Translations under genes and position numbers: made by a program
The notes under the pieces: model-generated
Database searches by the model: none
What the model saw: only the letters and a program-made list of their open reading frames with translations
Told to the model about the DNA's origin: nothing
IMG/VR virus record: IMGVR_UViG_3300014493_000009
Span: 1 to 45,981 of that record
Strand: one strand, 5' to 3'
Length of the DNA stretch: 45,981 nucleotides
DNA from: a virus
In this document: piece by piece, positions 16,171-25,900 of the stretch
How the letters are laid out: the number at the start of each line of letters is the position of its first letter
How positions within the stretch are numbered: the stretch's first letter is position 1

Positions 16171-17004
16171 ATGGCTGATTCAACTTACACTGTCACGGTT
16201 GGAGATTTCCAAGCCGGTCCGTCCTTTATTTGGCCCGTAGTGCTTGCCCCTGCCGATGGGGCTAGGATGCTGGTCGACACCAATGGAAATCCGACCAACC
16301 CTGCATCTACGACTTGGGTCGGCGCCACTGCCTATTCGATTGGACAGCAGGTGTGGGACGCTAACGGGAACATTGAGACCTGTACGATCGCTGGGACCAG
16401 CGGCGGGTCTGCCCCTTCGTGGTCCACGAGTCCCTACCCTGTGAACTCGCAATCAGCGGCGAGCACGACGGACAATACTGTGACCTGGACCAATCTGGGG
16501 GCCCCTTACAGCGCCGGGGCCACTGAGGGGGAGGCTACATTAACGCTTGACACAAAGACAAAAGACATAGAATGTGACCAGGAGACCGGGACCGTCGATG
16601 CGATCATGACGGCGCAATCGGCAATGATCACGTGCAAACTGAAGGAGTCAAGTCTCCTCAAGATATTCTATAGTATTCCTGGCGGATTGTTCTCTTCCGG
16701 TACGGATACCGGATTGCCGTCTGGCGCCCAAAGCTACGAGGAGTTCGACTTCGGCGGATACGAACTTCCTAACCTCTTAGCCCCCGGCGTCGGCTTCACT
16801 GCCGCGCTGATTGCACCACGCCGCGGATTTACTAACCCCTCGAAATTTTATATAGCCACCCTTTACAACTGCTACCCCAAATCGGTGCTGAAGTGGGGAA
16901 GCACTCGCAGCAAGGAAACGATCTACGAGCTTCAACTCCATGGTATGGAAAATATTTGGAGGACCAAAGGGAAGCGGATTGCCCAATTTTATAGGCAAAA
17001 ATGA
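16171..17004 (+). CDS. Probable major tail tube protein with inserted carbohydrate-binding-like module
   Basis: 277 residues. The N- and C-terminal parts (TYTVTVGDFQAGPSFIWPV, KDIECDQETGTVDAIMTAQSA, KETIYELQLHGMENIWRTKG) fit a tail tube subunit. Residues about 45-110 form an inserted module, WVGATAYSIGQQVWDANGN through GTSGGSAPSW to DNTVTWTNLG, a pattern frequent in phage surface modules. It lies immediately before a strong terminator and the tail chaperone genes, the usual tail tube position. An alternative is another tail-surface protein. Confidence 0.6.
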   Translation: MADSTYTVTVGDFQAGPSFIWPVVLAPADGARMLVDTNGNPTNPASTTWVGATAYSIGQQVWDANGNIETCTIAGTSGGSAPSWSTSPYPVNSQSAASTTDNTVTWTNLGAPYSAGATEGEATLTLDTKTKDIECDQETGTVDAIMTAQSAMITCKLKESSLLKIFYSIPGGLFSSGTDTGLPSGAQSYEEFDFGGYELPNLLAPGVGFTAALIAPRRGFTNPSKFYIATLYNCYPKSVLKWGSTRSKETIYELQLHGMENIWRTKGKRIAQFYRQK

Positions 17005-17120
17005 TTTATTTCCAGAACTTTATCGGTGCAGGAGTCGCGGTACTCCAGTAAGGCGCAACCCGTCGCAGGCTGGCGGATGAACCGCAAATCCAATATGTGC
17101 CCCGGACACGCGGCCGGGTG

Positions 17121-17171
17121 GCCATGTTGCAGTCCACGATAACAGTGGCGGCAACATGGCTTTCTTATTTT
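17121..17171 (+). terminator. Strong rho-independent terminator after the tail tube gene
   Basis: A perfect 10-bp stem, GCCATGTTGC (17121-17130) with GCAACATGGC (17151-17160), encloses an inner CCAC/GTGG stem and is followed by TTTCTTATTTT. It lies in the 183-base gap before the chaperone genes and would lower their transcription relative to the tail tube. Confidence 0.8.
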
Positions 17172-17187
17172 ACTGAGGAGGCGTTAA

Positions 17188-17715
17188 GTGAAACAAGAAG
17201 TGAATTACGACAAGTGGTTGCTGACCGACGACACGTCCACGACGTTGCCCAGCGGAATGCCCTGTGTGCTGCGTTTCCCCCCGGACGAATACTTTCTCCG
17301 CATCGGCGCCATGCCTGGTGGAAACTTGCTCGTCTCTGCCGTCTCTCAGGGGACTGATGTGGCTACGCTGGTACAAGAGGCGGAAGCGTCCAAAGAAGCG
17401 GACATTGCGGCAAAGAAATCGAGCGGGTATGAGTTGGACTTAGCGGAAGTGCGCAACAGCGAGTTCCGCCTGTTCCTGCTAATTACATATGTGATTGTTT
17501 CACCGGTGTTCAGCCTGGAGCCTGTGTCCGGCACATCCTTCCATCCCCGCCGCCTGCGGCCAGAGGACCGGACATTCATACTGCGGTGGTATGAGGGGCA
17601 AATGAAATCCATCGCCAAGGGTGGACGCGCTGACGCCGAAACCTTTCCTGCAGAATCGGGAGCAGGTGCATTGGCTGATGAACGTGGCGGAGAAGTGTCG
17701 CAGGTCGCCGGCTGA
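17188..17715 (+). CDS. Tail assembly chaperone (first frame)
   Basis: 175 residues from GTG 17188 with GAGGAGG six bases upstream. Its place between tail tube and tape measure, and its overlap with a second short frame, match the G/GT chaperones that keep the tape measure soluble during tail assembly. The core includes LRFPPDEYFLRIGAMPGGNLL and FRLFLLITYVIVSPVFSLEP. The last 30 residues (after about 146) become alanine/glycine-rich, as if the frame were drifting where the second frame takes over. Confidence 0.6.
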   Translation: MKQEVNYDKWLLTDDTSTTLPSGMPCVLRFPPDEYFLRIGAMPGGNLLVSAVSQGTDVATLVQEAEASKEADIAAKKSSGYELDLAEVRNSEFRLFLLITYVIVSPVFSLEPVSGTSFHPRRLRPEDRTFILRWYEGQMKSIAKGGRADAETFPAESGAGALADERGGEVSQVAG

Positions 17716-17812
17716 TTATTTCCGCTTATCCCCTTGGGTGTGGCAGTTTGAGTCGGCATGTTGTGCGGTGGTTTGGCAGGATGAAAGTCGGAAGCCTAAA
17801 AACGGTGAATAG
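17606..17812 (+). CDS. Tail assembly chaperone extension or separate small protein (overlapping frame)
   Basis: This frame opens at 17606 and ends at 17812. From GTG 17621 it gives 63 residues (REQVHWLMNVAEKCRRSPADY, FESACCAVVWQDESRKPKNGE). It overlaps the previous gene by 110 bases in the frame reached by a +1 or -2 shift. No spaced ribosome-binding site precedes GTG 17621, which favours frameshifting or coupled reinitiation. Possible slip sites are AAGGGTGG at 17617-17624 and ACCTTTCCT around 17641-17650. The helical sequence resembles the T part of G/GT systems. Confidence 0.5.
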   Translation, partial: NPSPRVDALTPKPFLQNREQVHWLMNVAEKCRRSPADYFRLSPWVWQFESACCAVVWQDESRKPKNGE

Positions 17813-17814
17813 TT

Positions 17815-20175
17815 ATGGCCGCAACGAATTCTGATGTCCTCTCTTTGGTTGTGAAGTTTGTCGCCGATGTCCAGCAATTGGTCAGCGGGATGAAAGAGGC
17901 GGAGACTGCGACTGTGCAGTCTACTGCGGCTATGACGGATGCGGTGAAGAAGCAGACGTCCGCCTACGAGGTGCTGGCTGAGGAGCAGCAGCGTCGTGTG
18001 GAAACGATGCATCTTGAGACCGGGGAGGAGGAGACCTCGGCGGCCAAGCGCCGCCAGTGGTATGAGGAATGGATTGTAATCGAGCACAAGAAGTCGGAGG
18101 CGGCAAGGCGGTCCGCGGAGGCGGAGCATGAACGTACCGCGCAGGAGATTCAAGCATTGGAGATTACCAGGCTGGCAAAGGCGGAAACCGCCGCCTATGC
18201 AGAAAATCTCCGCCTTCAAACTCAGGCCGTTCAAGACAACACTGTCGCCTACGAGCGACTGAGCATCCGTGGACTCCTTCCGGTACTGGGTAACATCCGA
18301 ACCCTTACACGTGTGGCTACGGGTATTTTTGCTATCGGCTTCCTCATTTCTGAGTGGGCAACGTTTGCCGATTGGATTCGAACCTCAGTAGACAATATGA
18401 TGGGGTTTGATGAGGCGCTCAAGCAGACCGAACGCGATGCAGTAGCTGCGAGCCATGCATCTCTTGTGACTGTACAAGGGATGTCGGAGGCGGAAAAAAA
18501 TCACCTGACTACCTTGCGGGATGTAAAAGTCATTCGTGAAGAGATGCAGGAGAATGATGTCAAGCACATCAAAACTGCGTTGGCTGGGGCAGTAGAAGAT
18601 GAAAAAAATGTGCAGAACGATATTTCTCTGCTTCAAGCTCGCGATGCGCTAAAGAATGGCGACTTAAATAGAGCCAAAGAGTTATTGCAGACTACGACTC
18701 TACACAAGGATCTCGTAAAGACCATCAATGACGAAGAGGCGAAGGCGGATGAGATTCAGAAAATGACCGGCGAACGTATCGGCAACAATGCTGTAATCGC
18801 CCAGAAGATTATTGATGAGCGTATCCGATCCAGAAACTTGGAGAGCACAACTGAGAAGGAACTGGCGAAGCAGCAGGGGGCTGATCAGGATCTCCAAAAG
18901 CAATATGCCGCTCAGATCAATCAGCACTTGGTAGAGGCACACATTGCCACCTTAACTGTCAATAAAGAAGGTGCCGCTGCCGAGAAGAAGGCAGAGTCCG
19001 CGTGGGAGAAAGCCACCGAGGCAATGTACACCTACTACGCCAAACGGCGGGTCGAGGCGGATAAGGAAGCGAAGGCGCAAAATATTTTCACCGGTGCTGC
19101 GGAAGTGGAGACGGCCAAGGATCGCAACAAGGAGGAGTTGGCGAATCAGAAAGAAATGGAGCGCATCCTAACGCAGCGTGTGGAGAACCTTGGCCACCTA
19201 TCGCAGGCGTATAAGAAGTTGCGTGAGGATGAGCAGCAGTATACCCAGAAGACGTTAGCCGATGAAGACAAGGCGCAGTTGAAACTTCTGGCGTCGCAGG
19301 AGAAAGCGCTGAAGCAGCATTTGCAGTTCTCGTCGGTGTTCCGCAAAGGGCGCGAGAAGGATGTCGCCGACCTGTTGAGATTCGAGCAGGAGAAGACCCA
19401 GATACGCGCGCGCGAGGAAATCCGCCAAGTGCTGGACAGGGAGCAGGTGTTTGCTCGTGAGTTGGCAGCGCAACGGGATGCGGCAATACAACAAGGATTG
19501 ACGGGGGAGCAGATCGTCGCACTTGATGCGCAGCAGCAGCAGGCCATGGTGAGGGCACATCAGGAAGCTGGGCAGCAGATTCAGGCAATCAATACGCAAA
19601 CAGCACAAAGCGCCAAAGCCGCTACAGATGCCGAGGAGGAATCGGCTAAGATGCAGGCATTGGCTAATGGGGAAGCTATTGCGGGTGGAGCTGCACGATT
19701 GCTGGCGGTATTGGGGCATAAAAAGGCGGAAGCGTATGTTGAAATGGTAATGCATACCGCTGCCGGTCTTGGAGACTTGGCGACGCAGAATTACGTGGGT
19801 GCCGCGTTGGAGTTCATGTCTGCTGCGGAGTACGGAATTATCGCTGGACGAAGTGGAAGCAGTCATGGAGGAGGTGCTGGCGGCAGTGCAGGACGAGAGG
19901 CTTCCAGCGGTCGCGACATCCGCCGTGGAGGCGGTGGTGGAAGTGGACGGGACAATGGGCCCGGCGTCGTCATGGGAGAAAGTGGTGGCAGCAGTGGCGG
20001 CAGCAGTGGGGGGTCCTCCAGCGGGCACTCCATCACTCAGATCAATGTCAGCGGCGGCATGATTTCCGCCGACACGCTGCAGCAGTTCATGGCGAAGGTG
20101 GGCGTGGGTCAGGGAAGTGGGATGTTCCGCATCAATGCGAACACCACATCCTCCGTACCTGCACCGAGGGCATAG
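17815..20175 (+). CDS. Tape measure protein
   Basis: 786 residues, largely long charged coiled coils (about 60-150 and 230-620), with hydrophobic segments at about 155-185 (LPVLGNIRTLTRVATGIFAIGFLI) and 620-685 (LANGEAIAGGAARLLAV). A serine/glycine linker (about 685-745) precedes a C-terminal beta part, HSITQINVSGGMISADTLQQF. This design is typical of the protein that sets tail length and is injected with the DNA. It starts two bases after the chaperone frame stops. The shortness suggests a short siphovirus tail. Confidence 0.88.
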   Translation: MAATNSDVLSLVVKFVADVQQLVSGMKEAETATVQSTAAMTDAVKKQTSAYEVLAEEQQRRVETMHLETGEEETSAAKRRQWYEEWIVIEHKKSEAARRSAEAEHERTAQEIQALEITRLAKAETAAYAENLRLQTQAVQDNTVAYERLSIRGLLPVLGNIRTLTRVATGIFAIGFLISEWATFADWIRTSVDNMMGFDEALKQTERDAVAASHASLVTVQGMSEAEKNHLTTLRDVKVIREEMQENDVKHIKTALAGAVEDEKNVQNDISLLQARDALKNGDLNRAKELLQTTTLHKDLVKTINDEEAKADEIQKMTGERIGNNAVIAQKIIDERIRSRNLESTTEKELAKQQGADQDLQKQYAAQINQHLVEAHIATLTVNKEGAAAEKKAESAWEKATEAMYTYYAKRRVEADKEAKAQNIFTGAAEVETAKDRNKEELANQKEMERILTQRVENLGHLSQAYKKLREDEQQYTQKTLADEDKAQLKLLASQEKALKQHLQFSSVFRKGREKDVADLLRFEQEKTQIRAREEIRQVLDREQVFARELAAQRDAAIQQGLTGEQIVALDAQQQQAMVRAHQEAGQQIQAINTQTAQSAKAATDAEEESAKMQALANGEAIAGGAARLLAVLGHKKAEAYVEMVMHTAAGLGDLATQNYVGAALEFMSAAEYGIIAGRSGSSHGGGAGGSAGREASSGRDIRRGGGGGSGRDNGPGVVMGESGGSSGGSSGGSSSGHSITQINVSGGMISADTLQQFMAKVGVGQGSGMFRINANTTSSVPAPRA

Positions 20176-20183
20176 AGGTTCCT

Positions 20184-20585
20184 ATGGCGAGCATTTACAG
20201 CAAATTCCGCTACCCGGCGCAGATCGTGCAATCCGGCGGCACTGTGTTTCAGCCAGCCTACCCCATGCGCTTCATGCCGGGGTTTGATTATGCATGGATC
20301 GGGACCGATACTGAATCGTCCGCGGGCTACCAGCAGTCCATCACGCAATTCATCCGCACGGAGTTTGAAGTGGAAGCGCCGAATGTGGCTGTGGGGACCG
20401 ACACCGCCAACTGGGCGCGGTTCATTCAATCCGCCCTGACCCGGGTGCCATTCGATTTCTACCCGGACGCCAGCAGCAGCGCGTATAACACTTACATCCT
20501 GATGGACAAGAAGGTGGCGGCGCAGTATAGCAGTCCGGGGATTTACTCGATCGGAAAGATGATGTGGAAACTCCTGATATCCTAG
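20184..20585 (+). CDS. Small tail-tip protein
   Basis: 133 residues between tape measure and hub gene, where distal tail proteins lie. It contains FRYPAQIVQSGGTVFQPAYP, YAWIGTDTESSAGYQQSI and YSIGKMMWKLLIS; the chain looks beta-rich with many aromatic residues. AGAGG precedes ATG 20184. Role inferred from position only. Confidence 0.55.
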   Translation: MASIYSKFRYPAQIVQSGGTVFQPAYPMRFMPGFDYAWIGTDTESSAGYQQSITQFIRTEFEVEAPNVAVGTDTANWARFIQSALTRVPFDFYPDASSSAYNTYILMDKKVAAQYSSPGIYSIGKMMWKLLIS

Positions 20586-20592
20586 AGGCCCC

Positions 20593-22044
20593 ATGGTTCC
20601 GGCATCGACACAATGGACACAAGCGGCGCAGAGTTACCAGCAGGGGACTGGCGCTACTCCTGTAGTGTTGCTCACCATAGGGAAGTTGTCGCTGACCGAC
20701 ACCGGGGGGTATCCGCGCATCCTGTCCAGCAATAGGACGGGAGTGACGAACCAATACCCCTGGATGAAGTTGGGTGGGGCGAAACTCACTCAATCCGTTA
20801 ATGATCTGGAGGCGTCGAGTAACCTGTCGGACGTGACGATCGCCTGCGTCGATGGCGATCTGCTGAACCCTCAAGCCATCACGGCGGATATCGAAGGGGG
20901 CTACTCCTTCATGGGCAAGACGGCGATTATCTGGGTCGGGTGGACAACCATTCCGCAGTCGCAGTTTGTCCAAATGGCGACCATGATCCTCGATCATGTG
21001 GCGTATGGCGACGACAACACGACGCTGAACTTCGTCATCCGCGACAATACCCTGCTCATCAACAATTACGCCTTCATCGACGCCAACAACGGGCTGCCGA
21101 CATGCGACCAGAATCCCGCAGCCGTCTTGGGGCGCCCATTTGATCCGGTACAGGGATTGGCCGTGACGGCGCTGCTCGATGCGGATCTGCCGTCCAATTT
21201 GCTCAACACAACGGCCATTTCCTATCTCGACCAAAATATCTACTTCGACTTCAACATGCAATTCTCCATTACCTACCCACCGGCGGCGAAGGATTGGGTG
21301 GAGTCGGAACTCCTGAAGCCCCTCGGGTGCGTGTGGTTCTGGAACTACTTGGGGCAATGGACGCCATACTCCCTGCTGCCGGCCGTGCCCCCCGCGTCGG
21401 CGCTGACTCTCGATCAGACCAATATCGCAGCGAGTACACTGCCTGTCCCCGTGCAGTCGGAGATGTACACGTCCGCCCTGACCTACCGCATGGACATGGA
21501 CTCCAACGGGCAGAATGCCAATACCATTTTCACCGACATTTACGCCCCGGCCGCTAACCTCTACGGTATCTCACAGACCCGCGTGATCATCGCCCGCGGC
21601 GTGCGGTCGTCCTTGGGCGGCCTGCGCATGGCGCACCTCATGGCCCAGATGGTATTCCGCCGGTATGGGCTAAAGCCGTTGACGCTCAAGTTGCTGACCT
21701 TCGCCCCGGCCATGCTGCTGGAAATGGGCGACAAGTTGACGATCAATCACCCCCTGATTCCGAACGGGATATTCCCCGCGGCGTTGCGGGTGCCGGGGAG
21801 TTACTTGGGGGTGCAGGGGACTTTGTGGGAAGTGCTGCGCAAGACGGTGGATTTGGCGGCAATGACGGTTGAATTGGAACTGCTGGACGTGTCATGGGAG
21901 TTGCCGACGAATGCCTGGTACATTGCGCCGGACACGGTACCCAGTTACGCATTGGCGACGACGGCGCAGAAGGAAGCGAATTTCTTTTTGTGTAACGGAT
22001 CCAACCAATACAGCGACGGCAGCGCGGCGCATACACTTTGGTAG
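20593..22044 (+). CDS. Tail hub / baseplate-like protein
   Basis: 483 residues, mixed beta. Segments such as NDLEASSNLSDVTIACVDGD, MATMILDHVAYGDDNTTLNF, LGCVWFWNYLGQWTPYSLLP and LEMGDKLTINHPLIPNGIFP recall hub proteins that close the tail and carry fibres. AGAGG lies six bases before ATG 20593. The location after the distal tail protein and before the putative peptidoglycan-active protein is consistent with a tail-tip role. No strict motif was recognised. Confidence 0.6.
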   Translation: MVPASTQWTQAAQSYQQGTGATPVVLLTIGKLSLTDTGGYPRILSSNRTGVTNQYPWMKLGGAKLTQSVNDLEASSNLSDVTIACVDGDLLNPQAITADIEGGYSFMGKTAIIWVGWTTIPQSQFVQMATMILDHVAYGDDNTTLNFVIRDNTLLINNYAFIDANNGLPTCDQNPAAVLGRPFDPVQGLAVTALLDADLPSNLLNTTAISYLDQNIYFDFNMQFSITYPPAAKDWVESELLKPLGCVWFWNYLGQWTPYSLLPAVPPASALTLDQTNIAASTLPVPVQSEMYTSALTYRMDMDSNGQNANTIFTDIYAPAANLYGISQTRVIIARGVRSSLGGLRMAHLMAQMVFRRYGLKPLTLKLLTFAPAMLLEMGDKLTINHPLIPNGIFPAALRVPGSYLGVQGTLWEVLRKTVDLAAMTVELELLDVSWELPTNAWYIAPDTVPSYALATTAQKEANFFLCNGSNQYSDGSAAHTLW

Positions 22045-22056
22045 GCGGAGGTGTGG

Positions 22057-22413
22057 ATGTTGACATTCATTCAGGCATTGGCAAGGCAGGAGGGCGCGTA
22101 CGCTAAGGGTTCAACCCCGACTCTCCCGGAGCGCCGCGATAATCCCGGCGACATCGAGGATGGGGAGTTTGCGCAGACGCATGGGGCTCTTCCATCCGAC
22201 GGTAACAGGTTTGCGGCATTCCCCACGATGGATGCGGGGTTCGCCGCCGACCGGGTGCTGCTGGACGATGACTACGTCGGCTTGACTATACTGCAGGCGA
22301 TCCACAAGTACGCTCCGGCGATTGAGAATGCTGATGATATATACGTCAGGAATGTGTGCACTTGGACCGGACTGACGCCCGCAACGGTGCTGACGAAGGA
22401 ATTGATTGGCTGA
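22057..22413 (+). CDS. Tail-associated lysozyme-like protein ('structural protein P5'-like)
   Basis: 118 residues: IQALARQEGAYAKG, RRDNPGDIEDGEFA, FAAFPTMDAGFAADRVLL and LTILQAIHKYAPAIENADDIY. The combination NPG-DI, aromatic-AAFPT-xxG and KYAPA-xEN resembles a phage protein group often annotated as structural protein P5 and suspected of acting on peptidoglycan. The glutamate in QEG is a candidate catalytic residue. ATG 22057 fits GGAGG better than GTG 22051. It would help the tail pass the cell wall. Confidence 0.6.
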   Translation: MLTFIQALARQEGAYAKGSTPTLPERRDNPGDIEDGEFAQTHGALPSDGNRFAAFPTMDAGFAADRVLLDDDYVGLTILQAIHKYAPAIENADDIYVRNVCTWTGLTPATVLTKELIG

Positions 22414-22426
22414 AGGGGGAGTGCAT

Positions 22427-22579
22427 GTGACCGACCAAAACCTAAGCTATGTGAGGGAGGAAGGTGTGTGGTTCCCTCCGACGGCATGTACGCCGTGTAA
22501 CAGCGAGATGTACTATAATAACCTTGAGCAATATCCGGGGAGGTGCAGGCATGGTAAGCATAGAGTACGAGGTCTATAA
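22427..22579 (+). CDS. Cysteine-containing microprotein
   Basis: 50 residues from GTG 22427, preceded by AAGGGGGAG five bases upstream, an excellent ribosome-binding site. The product includes YVREEGVWFPPTACTPCNSE and ends GRCRHGKHRVRGL, with CTPC and a C-R-H group that could hold one metal ion. It overlaps the next gene by 29 bases in another frame. Function unknown; the strong translation signal argues that it is real. Confidence 0.6.
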   Translation: MTDQNLSYVREEGVWFPPTACTPCNSEMYYNNLEQYPGRCRHGKHRVRGL

Positions 22580-22949
22580 GGTTCTTGAGGATCATGTTTC
22601 CGTTGGGGTGGCGAAAGCGGTCTACAATTGGCTGCACAGGTGGTTCGCGCGTCCGCGGCGGTACCTGCGTTCGGCGTTTCTGTGGTGCACGCGGGCAGAG
22701 GACAGAAAGTATCTGTCACGTCCTTGGCATCCGCGGCCTTGGGTCGCCGCGTATCTGGCGGGGCGGTTTGGCTACACAGAGTGGGACGTTTGCCGTGGAG
22801 GCAAGAACAACCAAATCGACGGGTTTATTCCCATCACCCGGGATGCGGAAGGGGAGAAGTTGTTCCATCCATCAAAGTCGGTGTTTGACATGCGCTCCCT
22901 GCGTGGGTATGCGGCGTTGGACCTAAAGCGATTGGAGATGAGAGGGTAG
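22551..22949 (+). CDS. Hypothetical basic protein
   Basis: 132 residues from ATG 22551 with GGGGAGG seven bases upstream. The N-terminal half is rich in arginine and tryptophan (YNWLHRWFARPRRYLRSAFL, RPWHPRPWVAAYLAGRF), the C-terminal half contains DGFIPITRDAEGEKLFHPSK. It may bind nucleic acid or membrane surfaces. No family recognised; it lies between tail-tip genes and the giant fibre. Confidence 0.6.
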   Translation: MVSIEYEVYKVLEDHVSVGVAKAVYNWLHRWFARPRRYLRSAFLWCTRAEDRKYLSRPWHPRPWVAAYLAGRFGYTEWDVCRGGKNNQIDGFIPITRDAEGEKLFHPSKSVFDMRSLRGYAALDLKRLEMRG

Positions 22950-22955
22950 GCTAGT

Positions 22956-25900
22956 ATGTCTTTTTTATTGGCAGAGGCCCCGGGGTTCACCGACATACCC
23001 GACTCGTTGACCGCAGCGTCCAGTGCGTTTGCCACTGGATTTCTGATGTCGGCGATCAAGGACGACTGTGCAGCGGGCACGGTGATGCCGGAGTTTTTTC
23101 AGGGCTTCTACACCAATGGGCAGGTTGTCCCTCCTCCCACTTCCACTGTCGATGGCTACCTCTATCAGCAACAGGAGATAATGTACGTCTGGGAGTGTGT
23201 CAACACGACGAATATGTCGAACGGCCTCCCATCCGCCAACGGGGGTCTGCTCTGGATGCAGCACAATGTCGACCAAAGCTCCGGCGCCGTCTCCTGCACC
23301 GAAGCCTACTACGTCCCCGGCGGTGCACAGACCAACACCAATGACGGCGTGCTGAAAGTCACCACCATCGCCGTCCGCGGGAAGCAACTCCGCAAGATGA
23401 CGTCGACGATTACCGGCAGCCTCACAAGCGGCATGTTTCAGTTGGGTGAGCGGCTCATTCAAACCACCAGTGGAGCGACTGCCTATGTCGACTCCGGCTC
23501 ATCTCTCCCCGGCGATTACATTCCCGGCGGCCTGACGAGTGGAACATTTACTCTCGGTGAAACCGCAACCCAGACCGGCACCGGCGCCACGGTTGTCGTC
23601 GCCTATCCGCCGCCAGGCTCCGATGGGCCGATGTACACGGGAGTCGGCACAGGGACGCCGAACGCCACGAGTATATGGACCGGCAACACTTCCGGCGCCG
23701 TTTTCACTCCGGCAGCGCTGCCGGTCGATATCCCCCTGACTGTTCTGCAAGCGGTCATGGGCGTCGCCACTGCGACGAACGTCTGGACGGGGCAGACCAG
23801 CGGGGCGACCTACACTCCCACCGCCCTGCCGAGCCCGTTTGCATTTAAGTATTACATCAGCGGTGCATTGGGGTCGGGCATATTCAGCAATGGTGAAGTG
23901 GTCCAACAGGCCGTCACCGATGCGCAGGCGATACTGACGCGCTGGCCGGACACCAGCGTCGGCGATCGGTTGTTTGTCCTTGGACCCATTACGGGCAGCA
24001 CTCCGCCGGATAATTCTCACACATGGTCAGGCCTCAGCAGCGGTGCGACGTGGAACCCAACCGGGTATCCGGTGTTTATCACTTCGCGCTACACCGACCT
24101 GTCCGCGAACACTTGGCCCGCCGATGGCCCCCTGGGGCAGACTGCAGTGAGGGATTTGGTCAACAATGCCCGGCTGTCCACAGTCCGCATGGAATGCTTT
24201 CTGCTCAATCCATCCGGAGCCGCCACGTGGCAACCCAATACAAGCTACACCGAGGGGCAACTCATTCAACCCTCCGGACGCTGGGCCAACGGCTGCTGGT
24301 ATGTATGCGCCCTGAGTGGCATCTCCGGCAGTTTGGAGCCGGGCCCATGGCCTTCGGAGTTGACGGAGACGCAGCCGGTTGCGGACGGCAGCACGCTGTG
24401 GAATATTGCCGGTGCAGGGTTCACTTACGGGCAGCAGGTCCCGTTGCCGGTGTCGCCCTTCGACGGCTATGAGTACAACCAGGAAGAAATCTACGTCGTG
24501 ATGCCATTCTTCATTACGACCCTGGCGCTGCCCATTCAGAAGGGTATTGACATTGTCTGGACATCCGGCCGTGGCGACGCCCGGGCGTTCGCTAAGAATA
24601 TCGTGTCGACGCAGCCGGCGAATCCGTCCTATTTACCCGCTGGAACGGCGCCGGCGGATGTCACCGGGGCGACGGTCTATACGCAGTGGAATGCCAGCAA
24701 CCCCAATGCGGCATATTACCTGGTCCCCGGCGCCGTCACGTTGGGAACCTTCCACGCCCCCGGGGAAGTGGTCATTCAGAACATCTCGCTGGCCAGCGCG
24801 TTCATGTCGCCGCCCCCTCAGAACTCGCCATACGGCGGACAGTTGACCTTGGCTAATCCCATCACGGGAACGGCGGATGTTAGTGACATCTGGGTCGGGC
24901 AAACCAGTGGTGCACAGTTCACTCCAACAGGCACTCCCGTCGCTGCCGGCTCCGCCGAGATTCACGAGCCCGCACTGCTTTCTCCGACGACGCCGACAAC
25001 CGGCTGCGGCATTGTTTACAACTCTGTCTTCTTCCAAGACGGGGCATACAGCGACGGCGCCCTCAATGTTCTTGTCATCGCCTGCCGCGCGCTCACACCG
25101 GGGAATCCGACGACATTTACGCTGACCGCTGCCGCCGCGGGGGGAGTGTACACTGGCACGATCACGGGCGGGGGCGGCAACTTCTACGCGGGCTATTCCT
25201 TCACGATCACCGGATTCGCCGCCAGCAGTGGGGCGAACAATGGAACCTACAAATGTACCGCGTCGACGGCCTTAACCCTGACGCTGAGCAACTCCAATGC
25301 GGTAAATGAAACCCACTCCGGCTCCGCGGCCTTCGTTACCATGGCGGCGCCTGGGGGTGCAACCTACACCGACTTTGAAACCGACGACGTGTTGTCCGGC
25401 GAGCCCCTGCCGACGCTGCTGATGACCGAGATGAACGAGAACGCCAAGTTCGCCATTCTGCGCCCGGAGGCGGAGGTGGAGTTCACGGTAGGGCCCGGGA
25501 CGATCGTACCTTCCTTCACTAGTCCGTGGGATGGCTATCTGTACGAAACCAGTGAGGAGCAATTTCTGGAGTGGTGGACTAATACCGGTGCGGCGCCGGG
25601 AGACCTCCGCGACTTTAGTCTGCAGATTAACCCGCAAACCGGCGTGTGTCAGACGAGAACCGACTACTACCGCGGCGCCGGGTGGAGCGTGCCGCTGACG
25701 TTTGGACTGATTACGTTCGGCTCTGGAGGATCATCCATTGCCACGGCCATGTATGGTTACCCTGGATCGCCGGTTTACTCCAACATGCCCAGCACGGGGA
25801 CATGGGGCATCCCCACAGTGAACGTCGCCATACTGGCGTCACGGCAAGCGGAGGTGGAGCAGCAGAATGTGACGCTCATTGCGACGCCGGGCAACACGTC

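Noticed and set aside
17097-17357. A + strand frame crossing the gap before the chaperone gene
   Set aside because: It runs through the strong terminator and into the chaperone gene in another frame, without a ribosome-binding site.
18365-18440. tRNA T-arm-like GGATTCGAACCTC
   Set aside because: On the minus strand it would give a TTCGAAT loop, but the flanking stem does not pair, no acceptor or anticodon arms are found, and it is inside the tape measure gene.
20422-21357. A 311-codon minus-strand frame
   Set aside because: Antisense shadow of the tail-tip and hub genes.
22100-22130. Another T-arm-like GGGTTCAACCCC
   Set aside because: Stem too short and no remaining tRNA arms; within a coding gene.
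22514-22519. A perfect TATAAT before the gene at 22551
   Set aside because: No matching -35 or extended -10, and it falls inside a supported small gene, so it is left unannotated.
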